Shown here: positions 33,709-41,924 of the stretch, piece by piece
How the letters are laid out: every line of letters starts with the position of its first letter
Numbering within the stretch: the first letter of the stretch is position 1
NCBI GenBank assembly: GCA_963699085.1
Contig: CAVOTH010000002.1
Coordinates: forward strand, 329,553-393,552
Length of the DNA stretch: 64,000 nt
From: Bog-756 sp963699085
Lineage (GTDB): Bacteria; Actinomycetota; Acidimicrobiia; Acidimicrobiales; RAAP-2
Direction: 5' to 3'
Made by a program: the position numbers and the translations under genes
Notes under the pieces: model-generated
The model's input: only the letters and a program-made list of their open reading frames with translations
Told to the model about the DNA's origin: nothing
The model's database searches: none

Positions 33709-34554
33709 TCAGGTGGGGTCGGTCACGAAGTCGATGAGGCGCTCCACGGCACCCACCAGGGACGGTTCCAGGTCGGCGTAGCTGGTGACCACGGCGAGGA
33801 TCTGTCGCCACGCCGCAGGGGGATCCCCGAGTCCGAGCTCGGCGCAGACGCCCGCCTTCCACTCGGTCCCCTTAGGGATCACCGGCCATGCGGCGATGCC
33901 CAGCACCGAGGGGCGCACCGCCTGCCACACATCGACGAACGGGGTGCCGGTCACCAGCACGTCGGGCTGGCGGATGCCCTCGGCGATCCGGGACTCCTTG
34001 CTGCCAGGCACCAGATGGTCGACCAGGACCCCGAGCCTTCGGGCCGGGCCGGGGCGGAACCCGGCGATGGCACGGTCGAGGCGGTCGATGCCGTCCAGCC
34101 GTTCCACGACGACACCCTCCACCCGCAGATCGTCGCCCCATACCCGCTCGACCAGTTCGGCGTCGTGGATGCCCTCGACCCAGATGCGTCCGGCCTTGGC
34201 CACTCGGGCTGGCGCGCCGGACACCGCCACCGAGCCCGATGCGGTCACGCCGGGAGCGGTGCCCCGGTCTGTTCGGGGTCTCTCGAGGCTCACCGCCCTT
34301 CCGTCGACGGCGAACGCCCCCGGCGCGAGGCGGAAGACCCGCTCCTGGCCGGTCCGTCCCCGCAGCTCGACCCCGCCGCCCTCGACCCGGACCAGCGTCC
34401 CGGTGAACCCGCTGGCCCGGTGGACGAGGTCCATGCCCACGATGGCCGGCACCTGCGGGTAGACGGGGGCCAGCTTGGCCTGGAGAGGCGCGTCGATCGG
34501 ACCGGAGAGGATGCCCGAGGAGCGGCGGGTCGACCGGTCATTGCTGTGGGACAC
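33709..34554 (-). CDS. DUF3097 family protein
   Basis: The 281-residue protein carries the strongly conserved DUF3097 stretch (VEGIHDAELVERVWGDDLR, then RRLGVLVDHLVPGSKESRIA). The family is limited to actinobacteria. The core resembles a Toprim-like fold, but no activity is known to me. The GTG start follows TAGGTT by six bases. AGGAGG also lies upstream, but at an unusually long 12-base spacing. Confidence 0.85.
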   Translation of the reverse strand: MSHSNDRSTRRSSGILSGPIDAPLQAKLAPVYPQVPAIVGMDLVHRASGFTGTLVRVEGGGVELRGRTGQERVFRLAPGAFAVDGRAVSLERPRTDRGTAPGVTASGSVAVSGAPARVAKAGRIWVEGIHDAELVERVWGDDLRVEGVVVERLDGIDRLDRAIAGFRPGPARRLGVLVDHLVPGSKESRIAEGIRQPDVLVTGTPFVDVWQAVRPSVLGIAAWPVIPKGTEWKAGVCAELGLGDPPAAWRQILAVVTSYADLEPSLVGAVERLIDFVTDPT

Positions 34555-34560
34555 GCCGGG

Positions 34561-34566
34561 AACCTA
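34561..34566 (-). promoter_or_regulatory. -10 box of the DUF3097 gene (leaderless)
   Basis: TAGGTT on the minus strand, six bases before the GTG. Confidence 0.5.
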
Positions 34567-34687
34567 CCTCCTGGGCGCGGCCACCAGGTGGAGCCAGCTC
34601 GGTCGTTCGTCCGGCTTCCCCCGCCGGCCGGGGTAGGTTCGCAGCGTACACAGGAGTCGCCTGGGCGGCTCCGGACGAAGGAGTCCC

Positions 34688-35080
34688 ATGTCCACGACCG
34701 CTGATGAGCCGCACCTGAACAGTCACCACCGTGACACCGTCGACGCCATTTTCCGGCATCCGACCAGTCACAACATCGAGTGGCACGACGTGCTCTCGCT
34801 GCTCGAGGCGGTCGCTACCGTCGAGGAGCGCCACGACGGCCGGTTCCACCTGGTGCTGGGCGAGGCCGACGTGGTGATCAGCCGCCCTCGTCACAAGGAC
34901 ATCGACACACAGCTGGTGGTCGATCTCCGGCACCTGCTGAGCGCAGCCGGGTACGGACCCGAAGGCGGGGCAGTACCTCATGTGGCTGAAGGGGACGAAC
35001 CGGTACGCGACTTCGGCGATGGCCGGTGGGGCGAGACGGGCACGCCGGGCGAGTCGTCGGGCAGCGACACCGCCCGCTGA
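34688..35080 (+). CDS. Conserved hypothetical protein with HicA-like core
   Basis: The 130-residue protein begins HHRDTVDAIFRHPTSHNIEW, with VLSLLEAV and a basic strand (ISRPRHKDIDTQLVVDLRHL). This pattern resembles a small HicA-like double-stranded RNA-binding fold. No antitoxin partner is adjacent, so a toxin role is not supported. GAAGGAG precedes the ATG. The tail of about 40 residues is acidic and disordered. Confidence 0.6.
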   Translation: MSTTADEPHLNSHHRDTVDAIFRHPTSHNIEWHDVLSLLEAVATVEERHDGRFHLVLGEADVVISRPRHKDIDTQLVVDLRHLLSAAGYGPEGGAVPHVAEGDEPVRDFGDGRWGETGTPGESSGSDTAR

Positions 35081-35119
35081 CCACACCCCGGTCGGGAGTC
35101 GGCCGGACCAACCGCCCGT

Positions 35120-35156
35120 GGCCCACGGCCGCTGAACCGTCCGTCGTCCGTGGGCC
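35120..35156. terminator. Hairpin between convergent genes
   Basis: Nine-bp arms GGCCCACGG/CCGTGGGCC with a 19-base loop end right at the mutase stop codon. Confidence 0.55.
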
Positions 35157-37181
35157 TCAGGCCACGGTCGCAGCCCGGTGGTGCTCCACCAGGTCGATCA
35201 TGTCCTCCATCATCTGCTCGATCTCGAAGTCCTTCGGTGTGTAGACACGCGCCACGCCCAACTCGAGCAACTTGGCCTCGTCCTCGGGCGGGATGATCCC
35301 CCCGACGACCACCGGGGCGTCGACGCCGACGGCCCGCAGGCGTTCGACCACCTCGGGGACCAACTCCAGATGGCTGCCGGAGAGGATGGAGATCCCGACC
35401 ACATCGACGTCCTCGTCGCGGGCGGCGGCGGCGATCTCGGCCGGTGACAGGCGGATGCCCTGATAGATCACTTCGAACCCGGCGTCCCTGGCGGCCACGG
35501 CGATCTGCTCGGCCCCGTTGGAGTGCCCGTCGAGACCGGGTTTGGCCACGAGGAGGCGGGGTGGCCCACCCGCCCGGGCGGCCATCGCCCTGGACCGGGC
35601 GAGGACCCGGTTGAACTCCGCCCCCCGGTGGCCGACACCGCCGCTCACGCCGGTCGGGGCCCGGTACTCGCCGAAAACGTCACGTAGTGCGTTGGCCCAC
35701 TCGCCGGTGGTGCCGCCGGCGTGGGCCAGGGCGATGGTGGCCGACATCACGTTGTCAGTCCCCTCGGCCGCCCGCCTGAGTTCGTCGATGGCCTTCTGGA
35801 CGGCGGCACCGTCGCGTCCGGCCCGCCACGCCTGGACGTCGGCCTGCAGCAGGGACTCGACTGCCGGATCCACCCGCATGATCGACCCGCCGTCGCTTCC
35901 GGCCGAGGCCAGAGGCGACTCCGCCGTCTCCGTAAAGCAGTTGACGCCGACGACCTGGAGGTCGCCGGTCTCGATCCGCCGGACCCGTTCGGCCTGGCTC
36001 CCGACAAGGCGGGACTTGAGCTCGTCGATGGCCTCGAAGGCACCACCCAGGGCCAGGACGTCCTCCAGCTCGGCCCACGACGCTTCGGCCACTTCGGCGG
36101 TCTTCGCCTCGATGACCACCGAGCCGTCGAAGATGTCCCCGTACTCGAGCAGGTCGGACTCGAAAGCCAGGACCTGCTGGATGCGCAGCGACCACTGCTG
36201 GTCCCACGGCCGTGGGAGCCCGAGGGCCTCGTTCCACGCCGGGAGCTGCAGAGCCCGCGCCCGGGCCTTCTTGGACAAGGTGACCCCGAGCGCCTCGAGC
36301 ACGATGCGCTGGATGTTGTTCTCCGGCTGGGCCTCGGTCAGACCGAGTGAGTTGACCTGGACTCCGTAGCGCATCCGCCGCAACTTGGGGTCGGTGACGC
36401 CGTAGCGCTTTGTGCACACCCGGTCCCACAGCTCGGTGAACGCCCGCATCTTGCAGGTCTCTTCGACGAACCGCACGCCCGCATTGACGAAGAATGAGAT
36501 CCGACCCACGACCTCAGGGAACTCGTCGTCCGGGATCTGTCCCGAGTCGCGCACGGCGTCGAGCACCCCGATGGCGGTGGCCAGCGCGTAGGCGACCTCC
36601 TGGTGAGGCGTGGCGCCGGCCTCCTGCAGGTGGTAGCTGCAGACGTTGATCGGATTCCACTTGGGCACGTTGCGCACGGTGTACGCGATGGTGTCGACGG
36701 TGAGGCGACGGCTCGGTATCGGCGGAAAGATGAAAGTACCCCGCGACAGGTACTCCTTCACGATGTCGTTCTGGGTGGTGCCGGACAGGACCCGGGGGTC
36801 GACCCCGCGGTCCTGGGCGTTGGCGATGTAGAGCCCGAGGAGCCACGCCGCGGTGGCGTTGATGGTCATCGACGTGTTCATCGACTCGACCGGGATCTGG
36901 TCGAGCAACTCGGCCATGTGGCCGAGATGGGCGACGGGCACGCCGACCTTTCCGACCTCGCCGGCCGCCGCCGGGTCGTCGGGGTCGTACCCGATCTGGG
37001 TGGGAAGGTCGAAGGCGATCGAGAGACCGGTCTGACCCTTGGCCAGGTTGGTCCGGTAGAGCTCGTTCGAAGCCTTGGCCGTGGAGTGGCCCGAATAGGT
37101 CCGCATCACCCACGGCTTGTCGCGCGTGGGCCCCGAGGTGCCGTTCCCCTCAGCTGCCCGGTCGACGTCGGTCATGCTCAT
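35157..37181 (-). CDS. ecm: Ethylmalonyl-CoA mutase (adenosylcobalamin-dependent)
   Basis: The 674-residue protein joins a mutase barrel (RTYSGHSTAKASNELYRTNL, MNTSMTINATAAWLL, VNSLGLTEAQPENNIQRI) to a C-terminal B12-binding domain near residue 550 (KPGLDGHSNGAEQIAV). The His ligand lies in DGHSNG, in place of the DRHDRG type seen in methylmalonyl-CoA mutase. These words match the Ecm branch, which rearranges ethylmalonyl-CoA to methylsuccinyl-CoA. The nearby ccr and epimerase support this. Two ATGs (37181 and 37175) are possible, and neither has a binding site. Confidence 0.88.
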   Translation of the reverse strand: MSMTDVDRAAEGNGTSGPTRDKPWVMRTYSGHSTAKASNELYRTNLAKGQTGLSIAFDLPTQIGYDPDDPAAAGEVGKVGVPVAHLGHMAELLDQIPVESMNTSMTINATAAWLLGLYIANAQDRGVDPRVLSGTTQNDIVKEYLSRGTFIFPPIPSRRLTVDTIAYTVRNVPKWNPINVCSYHLQEAGATPHQEVAYALATAIGVLDAVRDSGQIPDDEFPEVVGRISFFVNAGVRFVEETCKMRAFTELWDRVCTKRYGVTDPKLRRMRYGVQVNSLGLTEAQPENNIQRIVLEALGVTLSKKARARALQLPAWNEALGLPRPWDQQWSLRIQQVLAFESDLLEYGDIFDGSVVIEAKTAEVAEASWAELEDVLALGGAFEAIDELKSRLVGSQAERVRRIETGDLQVVGVNCFTETAESPLASAGSDGGSIMRVDPAVESLLQADVQAWRAGRDGAAVQKAIDELRRAAEGTDNVMSATIALAHAGGTTGEWANALRDVFGEYRAPTGVSGGVGHRGAEFNRVLARSRAMAARAGGPPRLLVAKPGLDGHSNGAEQIAVAARDAGFEVIYQGIRLSPAEIAAAARDEDVDVVGISILSGSHLELVPEVVERLRAVGVDAPVVVGGIIPPEDEAKLLELGVARVYTPKDFEIEQMMEDMIDLVEHHRAATVA

Positions 37182-37235
37182 ATTGTGGCCTGAACCGGGT
37201 GTCCTGCGGTAGGTGGGGCCGGTTCGGAGTGCCGG

Positions 37236-38090
37236 CTACTTGCGGTAGTCGAGGAAGCCCCGGCCCGACTTGCGCCCGAGCTGCTCGGCGCTGACCATGC
37301 GGCGCAGGAGGGGCATGGCGGCGTAGTTGGGGTCCTTGAACTCCTCATAGAGGGCGTCCAGGATCGCCAGCGAGGTGTCGAGTCCGACCAGGTCGAGCAG
37401 AGCGAACGGTCCCATCGGGAACCCGCAGCCGCCCTTCATGGCCTCGTCGATGTCCTCGATGGAGGCCACACCCTGTTCGAACAGGCGGATGGCGTTGTTC
37501 AGGTAGGGGAAGAGGAGGGCATTCACGACGAACCCGGCCTGGTCCTTGACCTCGACCGGCGTCTTGCCACAGGCCTCGGCGAACTGGCGGGCGGTGGCGA
37601 TGGTCTCGTCCGACGCGGTCAGCGGCCGGACCACCTCGACCAGCGACATGACCGGTGCGGGATTGAAGAAGTGGATGCCACACACCTTGTCGGGCCGGCC
37701 CGTCTTCATGGCCATCTCGATGACCGGGAGCGTGGAGGTGTTGGTGGCCAGGACGGCGTGGTCGCCGGTGATCCGGGCCAGGTCGCTGAACAGCTGCTTC
37801 TTGACGGCCAGGTCCTCGACGACCGACTCGATGACCAGGTCGCAACCGGACAGGGCGTCGAGCTCGGAGGTCCCGGTGACCAGGCCCAGCGCCTGGTCCC
37901 GCTCCTCTTCGGTCTTCTTGCCCTTTTCCACCTGCCGGTTGAGCGACTTCTCGATGGCGGCGAGGGTGGCATCGGCGGTGGACTGGTTCCGTGACCGGAG
38001 AACCACCTCGAACCCACTGACGGCGGCCGTCTCGGCAATGCCCGACCCCATGATCCCTGAACCGACGATCCCCACGCGCTTGATTGACAT
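37236..38090 (-). CDS. 3-hydroxybutyryl-CoA dehydrogenase
   Basis: The 284-residue enzyme has the NAD-binding motif (GIVGSGIMGSGIAE, residues 8-21), the catalytic His-Glu pair (CGIHFFNPAPVMSLVEVVR) and the C-terminal dimer part (GFPMGPFALLDLVGLD). It reduces acetoacetyl-CoA to 3-hydroxybutyryl-CoA, the step after thiolase and before crotonyl-CoA. The frame continues upstream to 38738 but overlaps the divergent esterase and is not expected. The ATG follows TAGCAT by seven bases. Confidence 0.93.
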   Translation of the reverse strand: MSIKRVGIVGSGIMGSGIAETAAVSGFEVVLRSRNQSTADATLAAIEKSLNRQVEKGKKTEEERDQALGLVTGTSELDALSGCDLVIESVVEDLAVKKQLFSDLARITGDHAVLATNTSTLPVIEMAMKTGRPDKVCGIHFFNPAPVMSLVEVVRPLTASDETIATARQFAEACGKTPVEVKDQAGFVVNALLFPYLNNAIRLFEQGVASIEDIDEAMKGGCGFPMGPFALLDLVGLDTSLAILDALYEEFKDPNYAAMPLLRRMVSAEQLGRKSGRGFLDYRK

Positions 38091-38097
38091 AGGGGGG

Positions 38098-38103
38098 ATG
38101 CTA
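38098..38103 (-). promoter_or_regulatory. -10 box of the hydroxybutyryl-CoA dehydrogenase gene (leaderless)
   Basis: TAGCAT on the minus strand, seven bases before the ATG. The 5' gap has no Shine-Dalgarno sequence. Confidence 0.6.
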
Positions 38104-38301
38104 ATGCGATTGGCGACAGAAGTTACCCGTCGGTAGATCGACCCGGTTTTCCCTCGTCTGACACCGGGACCGGGCCGGTACGTACCCCTGGGCCCGGCCG
38201 TGTCCCCGTTGTCGGCTCTGACCCCGTGTCTGATCCCGTCTCTGATCCCGTCTCTGCCTACTGCGCTTGCCCTGGGCACCCCGCACCGACAAGATCGGGC
38301 C

Positions 38302-39540
38302 GTGACCGACGCCACACCTTCCGTCCCGTCCGCCACCGACGGCCCCGCTGCCGAACCGACGGTGAGACGCCGACCGTACGGCCCAAGAGGCACGGCCCGC
38401 CGGGCCCTGTACGACCGCCGGGCCCGAGCCGCCACCGAGCGGTGGTCGGTACCGGGGCGCCTGTTGTCAGCGGTGCTGGCCCACCCCGGTGCGGTCCTCG
38501 CCCTGGGCGGCGCCACCGCCCCGGTCGAGCGGGAGGGCCGTGTCCTCAACCGTGGGGTGCAGGCCCTGCTCGCCATCATCCAACTGCTCGATCGGACCAC
38601 CAACCGGAGCGGAGGAACGCCTGACCCGGTGGAGACCCGAGAGATGTTCAGTGCCACCACCCGACTGGTCATGCCGAGTCGCACCGACGTGTACGTCACC
38701 GGCCGCGCCATCCCTGGACCGGAGGGCGCCCCTGACATCCGGATCCGGGTCTACCGCCGCTTCGGCGTCGGGATCGGCCGGTCCCGCCACCGTCCGCCAG
38801 CCATCACTTTTTTCCACGGTGGCGGATGGGTGGTCGGGGGCCTCGACTCCCATGACCCGTCGTGTCGAATGGTCGCTGCCGTCACCGGCTGCGTGGTGGT
38901 AGCCGTCGACTACCGGCTCGCTCCCGAGCACCCGTATCCGGCGGCGATCGAGGACGCCCTGACCGCATATGCATGGGTGCAGCGCAATCACGCCGACTTG
39001 GGCACCATTCCCGGGAAGGTCGGGGTGATGGGGGACAGCGCCGGGGGCAGCCTGGCCGCCGTCGTGGCCCAGGAGACCCGGCCCGGGCGACGCTCCGCCG
39101 CCGACGACGTGCCTCCGCCGGTGGCACAGTGCCTGATCTATCCCTCTGTTGACGCCCGCTTCATGACCGAGTCGTTCCACTCGATGGGGGACCGGTTCCT
39201 GCTCACGACCGAGGGGATGGAGACCTACCGGTCCCACTACCTGCCCGATCCGACGACGTACACCGATCATCGGGCATCGCCGATCCTCTGCGACGATCTC
39301 GACGATCTGGCGCCGGCCGTGGTGGTCACCGCCGGCTTCGATCCGCTGCGCGACGAGGGCCGGGGCTACGCCGAGGCGATGGCCAATGCCGGCGTCCCGG
39401 TCGAATACCGCTGCTACGACGACATGGTCCACGGATTCTTCGGGATGGGGGTGGTTCCCGACTGCCTGGAGTTGGCCACCGAAGTGTGCGACGCCATGGG
39501 CTCGTTGATGCGGCGGGTCACCGTCCACGGGGACGGCTGA
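38302..39540 (+). CDS. Alpha/beta hydrolase, hormone-sensitive lipase type
   Basis: The 412-residue esterase has the oxyanion motif HGGGW, the nucleophile elbow GDSAGGS, the acid in FDPLRDEG and the catalytic His in DMVHGFF, all in the usual order. It would hydrolyse short or medium acyl esters in the cytoplasm. The N-terminal 90 residues are Pro/Arg-rich and not part of the fold. The GTG follows CAAGAT by six bases. The last codons form the first unit of a tandem repeat that runs on past the stop. Confidence 0.88.
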   Translation: MTDATPSVPSATDGPAAEPTVRRRPYGPRGTARRALYDRRARAATERWSVPGRLLSAVLAHPGAVLALGGATAPVEREGRVLNRGVQALLAIIQLLDRTTNRSGGTPDPVETREMFSATTRLVMPSRTDVYVTGRAIPGPEGAPDIRIRVYRRFGVGIGRSRHRPPAITFFHGGGWVVGGLDSHDPSCRMVAAVTGCVVVAVDYRLAPEHPYPAAIEDALTAYAWVQRNHADLGTIPGKVGVMGDSAGGSLAAVVAQETRPGRRSAADDVPPPVAQCLIYPSVDARFMTESFHSMGDRFLLTTEGMETYRSHYLPDPTTYTDHRASPILCDDLDDLAPAVVVTAGFDPLRDEGRGYAEAMANAGVPVEYRCYDDMVHGFFGMGVVPDCLELATEVCDAMGSLMRRVTVHGDG

Positions 39541-39636
39541 GGAACGTCCACCGGGACGGCTGAGGAACGTCCACCGGGACGGCTGAGGAACGTCCACCGG
39601 GACGGCTGAAGGACGTCCACGGGGACGGCTGAGGGA
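39522..39636. repeat. 23-bp tandem repeat with hairpins, five copies
   Basis: Five units of the type CGTCCACCGGGACGGCTGAG plus GAA run from the end of the esterase gene into the gap. Each unit holds a CGTCC/GGACG stem with a four-base loop. The first and last units differ by one or two bases. Confidence 0.95.
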
Positions 39637-39651
39637 CCCGCCGGCGGCCTC

Positions 39652-39657
39652 TACACT
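39652..39657 (+). promoter_or_regulatory. -10 box (leaderless)
   Basis: TACACT, six bases before the ATG at 39664. Confidence 0.5.
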
Positions 39658-39663
39658 CCGGTG

Positions 39664-40368
39664 ATGGACGCGACCCCGGGAACACTGGCCCTGGTGGGCG
39701 GCGGCGAGTGGCAGGAGGGTTGCACCTTCGATGCCGAACTGCTCGAGCTGTCGGGAACCGACCAGGTGTTGGTGCTGCCGACAGCGGGAGCGTACGAGCA
39801 CCCCGAGCGCCTGGTGGCCAGGGCCGGTTCATGGTTCGAGGGCCTGGGCGGAAAGGTCGAGGGACTGATGGTCCTGACCAGGGCCGACGCCGACAACGAC
39901 GGCGCCGCCGGGATCATGCGACGGGCCCGACTCATCTACCTGGCCGGCAGCTCCCCGATGCACATCCGCAGTGTCTTGAAGCACTCGGAGGTGTGGAACG
40001 CACTGGTGGCGGCGTGGCATGACGGCGCCGTGGTGATCGGCTCGTCGGGTGCGGCGATGGCCCTGACCGACCCGATGGTCGACGCCCGGGGCGGCGGCCT
40101 CACCCTGGGTCTGGGACTGGTGACCGGCGTGGCGGTGGTGCCCCACTTCGGCGACGGCACCGAGGACGAGCACGGTCAGAAACTGCACCGCTCGGTACTA
40201 CTGGCTCCGGCCGGCACGCCGGTGGTCGGGATCCCCGAGCGCACGGCCGTCATCCGGGATCCGGACGGATCATGGCGTTCGGCCGGCGAACAGCCGGTGG
40301 CCGTCTTCCTCGACGGCTCTCCGGCATCGGACGGACTGGCTGCCCTGCCGGCCGACCTTACGGTCTGA
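39664..40368 (+). CDS. Peptidase S51 / cyanophycinase-like protein
   Basis: The 234-residue protein has an amidotransferase-like fold: TLALVGGGEWQEG at the start, LIYLAGSSPMH, and the nucleophile turn IGSSGAAMAL, with Ser in the position used by S51 peptidases. A His follows in VVPHFGDGTED. Family members cut dipeptides or cyanophycin. The substrate is unknown. It stands alone between a minisatellite and converging cyclophilin genes. Confidence 0.75.
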   Translation: MDATPGTLALVGGGEWQEGCTFDAELLELSGTDQVLVLPTAGAYEHPERLVARAGSWFEGLGGKVEGLMVLTRADADNDGAAGIMRRARLIYLAGSSPMHIRSVLKHSEVWNALVAAWHDGAVVIGSSGAAMALTDPMVDARGGGLTLGLGLVTGVAVVPHFGDGTEDEHGQKLHRSVLLAPAGTPVVGIPERTAVIRDPDGSWRSAGEQPVAVFLDGSPASDGLAALPADLTV

Positions 40369-40404
40369 GCTCTGAGCCGCAGGGCTCGAGCCGGGTCCGC
40401 CGCT

Positions 40405-40959
40405 TCAGTCGCCCTCGGTGATCACCACTGACTCGATGATGACCGGCTCGGTCGGCGCGCCGGAGCGGCTGCCTACGGACTCCATGGCCTTCACCACGTC
40501 GAGCCCCTTCACGACCTTGCCGAACAGCGAGTAACTCGGAGGCAGGCCCACGCCATCGGGACCGCTCACGATGAAGAACTGGCTGCCGTTGGTGTCGGGG
40601 CCGGCGTTGGCCATGGCGATGGAGCCGATTTCGTAGCGACCGGGTGCCGGCAGCTCGTCCGCGAACCGGTAGCCGGGACCGCCACGGCCTGAACCTTCGG
40701 GATCCCCGCCCTGGCACATGAAGCCCGGGATGATCCGGTGGAAGGTGACCCCGTCGTAGTAGTGCCACCGGGCGAGGAAGACGAAGTTGTTGACCGTCAA
40801 CGGCGCACCGATCGGGTTGAGCGAGATGGTGAGCGCACCCTTGTTGGTGAGCATCTCGGCGGTGTACGTGCGGGTCGGGTCGATGATCATGGGCGGCGGA
40901 GCGTCGAAGCGCTGTGTCTTCGGGCTGGAACCGTCTGCTGCGGGGATCTCGGGGGCCAT
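40405..40959 (-). CDS. Peptidyl-prolyl cis-trans isomerase, cyclophilin type (cytoplasmic)
   Basis: The 184-residue protein has the cyclophilin core FHRIIPGFMCQGGDP and GSQFFIVSGP. No signal or membrane segment is present, so it is cytoplasmic. It follows a second cyclophilin gene on the same strand with a gap of 54 bases. GAGGAG lies upstream of the ATG. Confidence 0.92.
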   Translation of the reverse strand: MAPEIPAADGSSPKTQRFDAPPPMIIDPTRTYTAEMLTNKGALTISLNPIGAPLTVNNFVFLARWHYYDGVTFHRIIPGFMCQGGDPEGSGRGGPGYRFADELPAPGRYEIGSIAMANAGPDTNGSQFFIVSGPDGVGLPPSYSLFGKVVKGLDVVKAMESVGSRSGAPTEPVIIESVVITEGD

Positions 40960-41013
40960 GGGTCTACTCCTCGGTGGGTGGGTTCGGAATCAGGGAGGCG
41001 GGTCGGACCACGT

Positions 41014-41829
41014 CTAGGAGGATGTGACCGTGACCGAGAGCATGCGGTGGATGACCGCGGGCGGAATCCCGTTGTCGGCGGCGGTGCCGCCGTTGGCGTT
41101 GATGGCCTGGACCACGCTCTCGCCCGAGGTCACCGCGCCGAACAGCGCGTACTGGGGTGGGAGCGACTCGCCCTCGGGACCGGCGACGATGAAGAACTGG
41201 TTGCTGGTGGTGCCGGGCGCGGACGCCGAGGTCTTGGCCATGGCCAGCGAGCCCACCGGGTACTGCGGAGTGGCCGTCGCCGGTACCTCACCCTGGACGG
41301 TGTAGCCCACGGTGCCCCCGGTGGTGCCCGTCGGGTCACCGGTCTGGTTCATGAACTGCGGGATCACCCGGGAGAACGTATTGCAGTTGTAGTACCCCTT
41401 GTCCGCCAGGTAGACGAAGCTGTTGACGGCCACCGGCGCAGTCTTGGCGTCGAGGTTCGCCACGATGTTCCCGAGGTCGGTCTTGATGGTCACCGTGTAC
41501 GTCTTGGACGTGTCGATCGTCATCGGCGGCGCCGGGTACTGCGGATTCGGCAACTTCGCCGTGGGACTGGACGGGCACCCGGCGGCCTTGGAAGCGGCGT
41601 CGGCGGTGGCCTGGGCGGACGACACCGGGGTCGTCGTGGTTGTCGTGGTGGCGGTTGTCGACTTGTTGCCGGGCCTGAAGAGCAGGACCGATACACCGAT
41701 CACGACCAACACGGCGATGCCGATGGTCACGAACCGACGAATGGTCTTCTTGCGCTTGGCCACCTTGAGCTCGGCCTCCCGGCGCGCCTGTCTTCCGGCC
41801 TTCTGACGTTCACGTTTCTCGGTTCCCAC
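41014..41829 (-). CDS. Membrane-anchored cyclophilin-type peptidyl-prolyl isomerase
   Basis: The 271-residue protein has a basic N-terminus, one membrane helix near residues 33-50 (FVTIGIAVLVVIGVSVLLF), a Thr-rich linker and an external cyclophilin domain (FSRVIPQFMNQTGDP, SNQFFIVAGPEG). It would help fold exported proteins. The GTG start follows TACCCT by eight bases. It may be co-transcribed with the cytoplasmic cyclophilin downstream. Confidence 0.9.
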   Translation of the reverse strand: MGTEKRERQKAGRQARREAELKVAKRKKTIRRFVTIGIAVLVVIGVSVLLFRPGNKSTTATTTTTTTPVSSAQATADAASKAAGCPSSPTAKLPNPQYPAPPMTIDTSKTYTVTIKTDLGNIVANLDAKTAPVAVNSFVYLADKGYYNCNTFSRVIPQFMNQTGDPTGTTGGTVGYTVQGEVPATATPQYPVGSLAMAKTSASAPGTTSNQFFIVAGPEGESLPPQYALFGAVTSGESVVQAINANGGTAADNGIPPAVIHRMLSVTVTSS

Positions 41830-41837
41830 GGTCCTGC

Positions 41838-41843
41838 AGGGTA
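41838..41843 (-). promoter_or_regulatory. -10 box of the membrane cyclophilin gene (leaderless)
   Basis: TACCCT on the minus strand, eight bases before the GTG. Confidence 0.5.
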
Positions 41844-41910
41844 GCCGGTCCCACCGGAGGCGCCCGAGCGCCCCCGGACACTGCCCGCGTAGGCCCTGAG
41901 CGCCGGGTTG

Positions 41911-41916
41911 TAGCCT
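41911..41916 (+). promoter_or_regulatory. -10 box of lysC (leaderless)
   Basis: TAGCCT, eight bases before the ATG at 41925. Confidence 0.55.
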
Positions 41917-41924
41917 TGCGGACC

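Noticed and set aside
34688..35080. HicA toxin of a toxin-antitoxin pair
   Set aside because: The fold hint is weak and no antitoxin-sized partner gene is adjacent.
35157..37181. Call as methylmalonyl-CoA mutase
   Set aside because: The single-chain layout and the RTYSGHSTAKASN and DGHSNG phrases fit ethylmalonyl-CoA mutase better, and ccr is next to it. A tree would settle it.
39522..39636. Possible CRISPR array
   Set aside because: The units are directly tandem with no spacers, only 23 bp long, and no cas genes are in the window.
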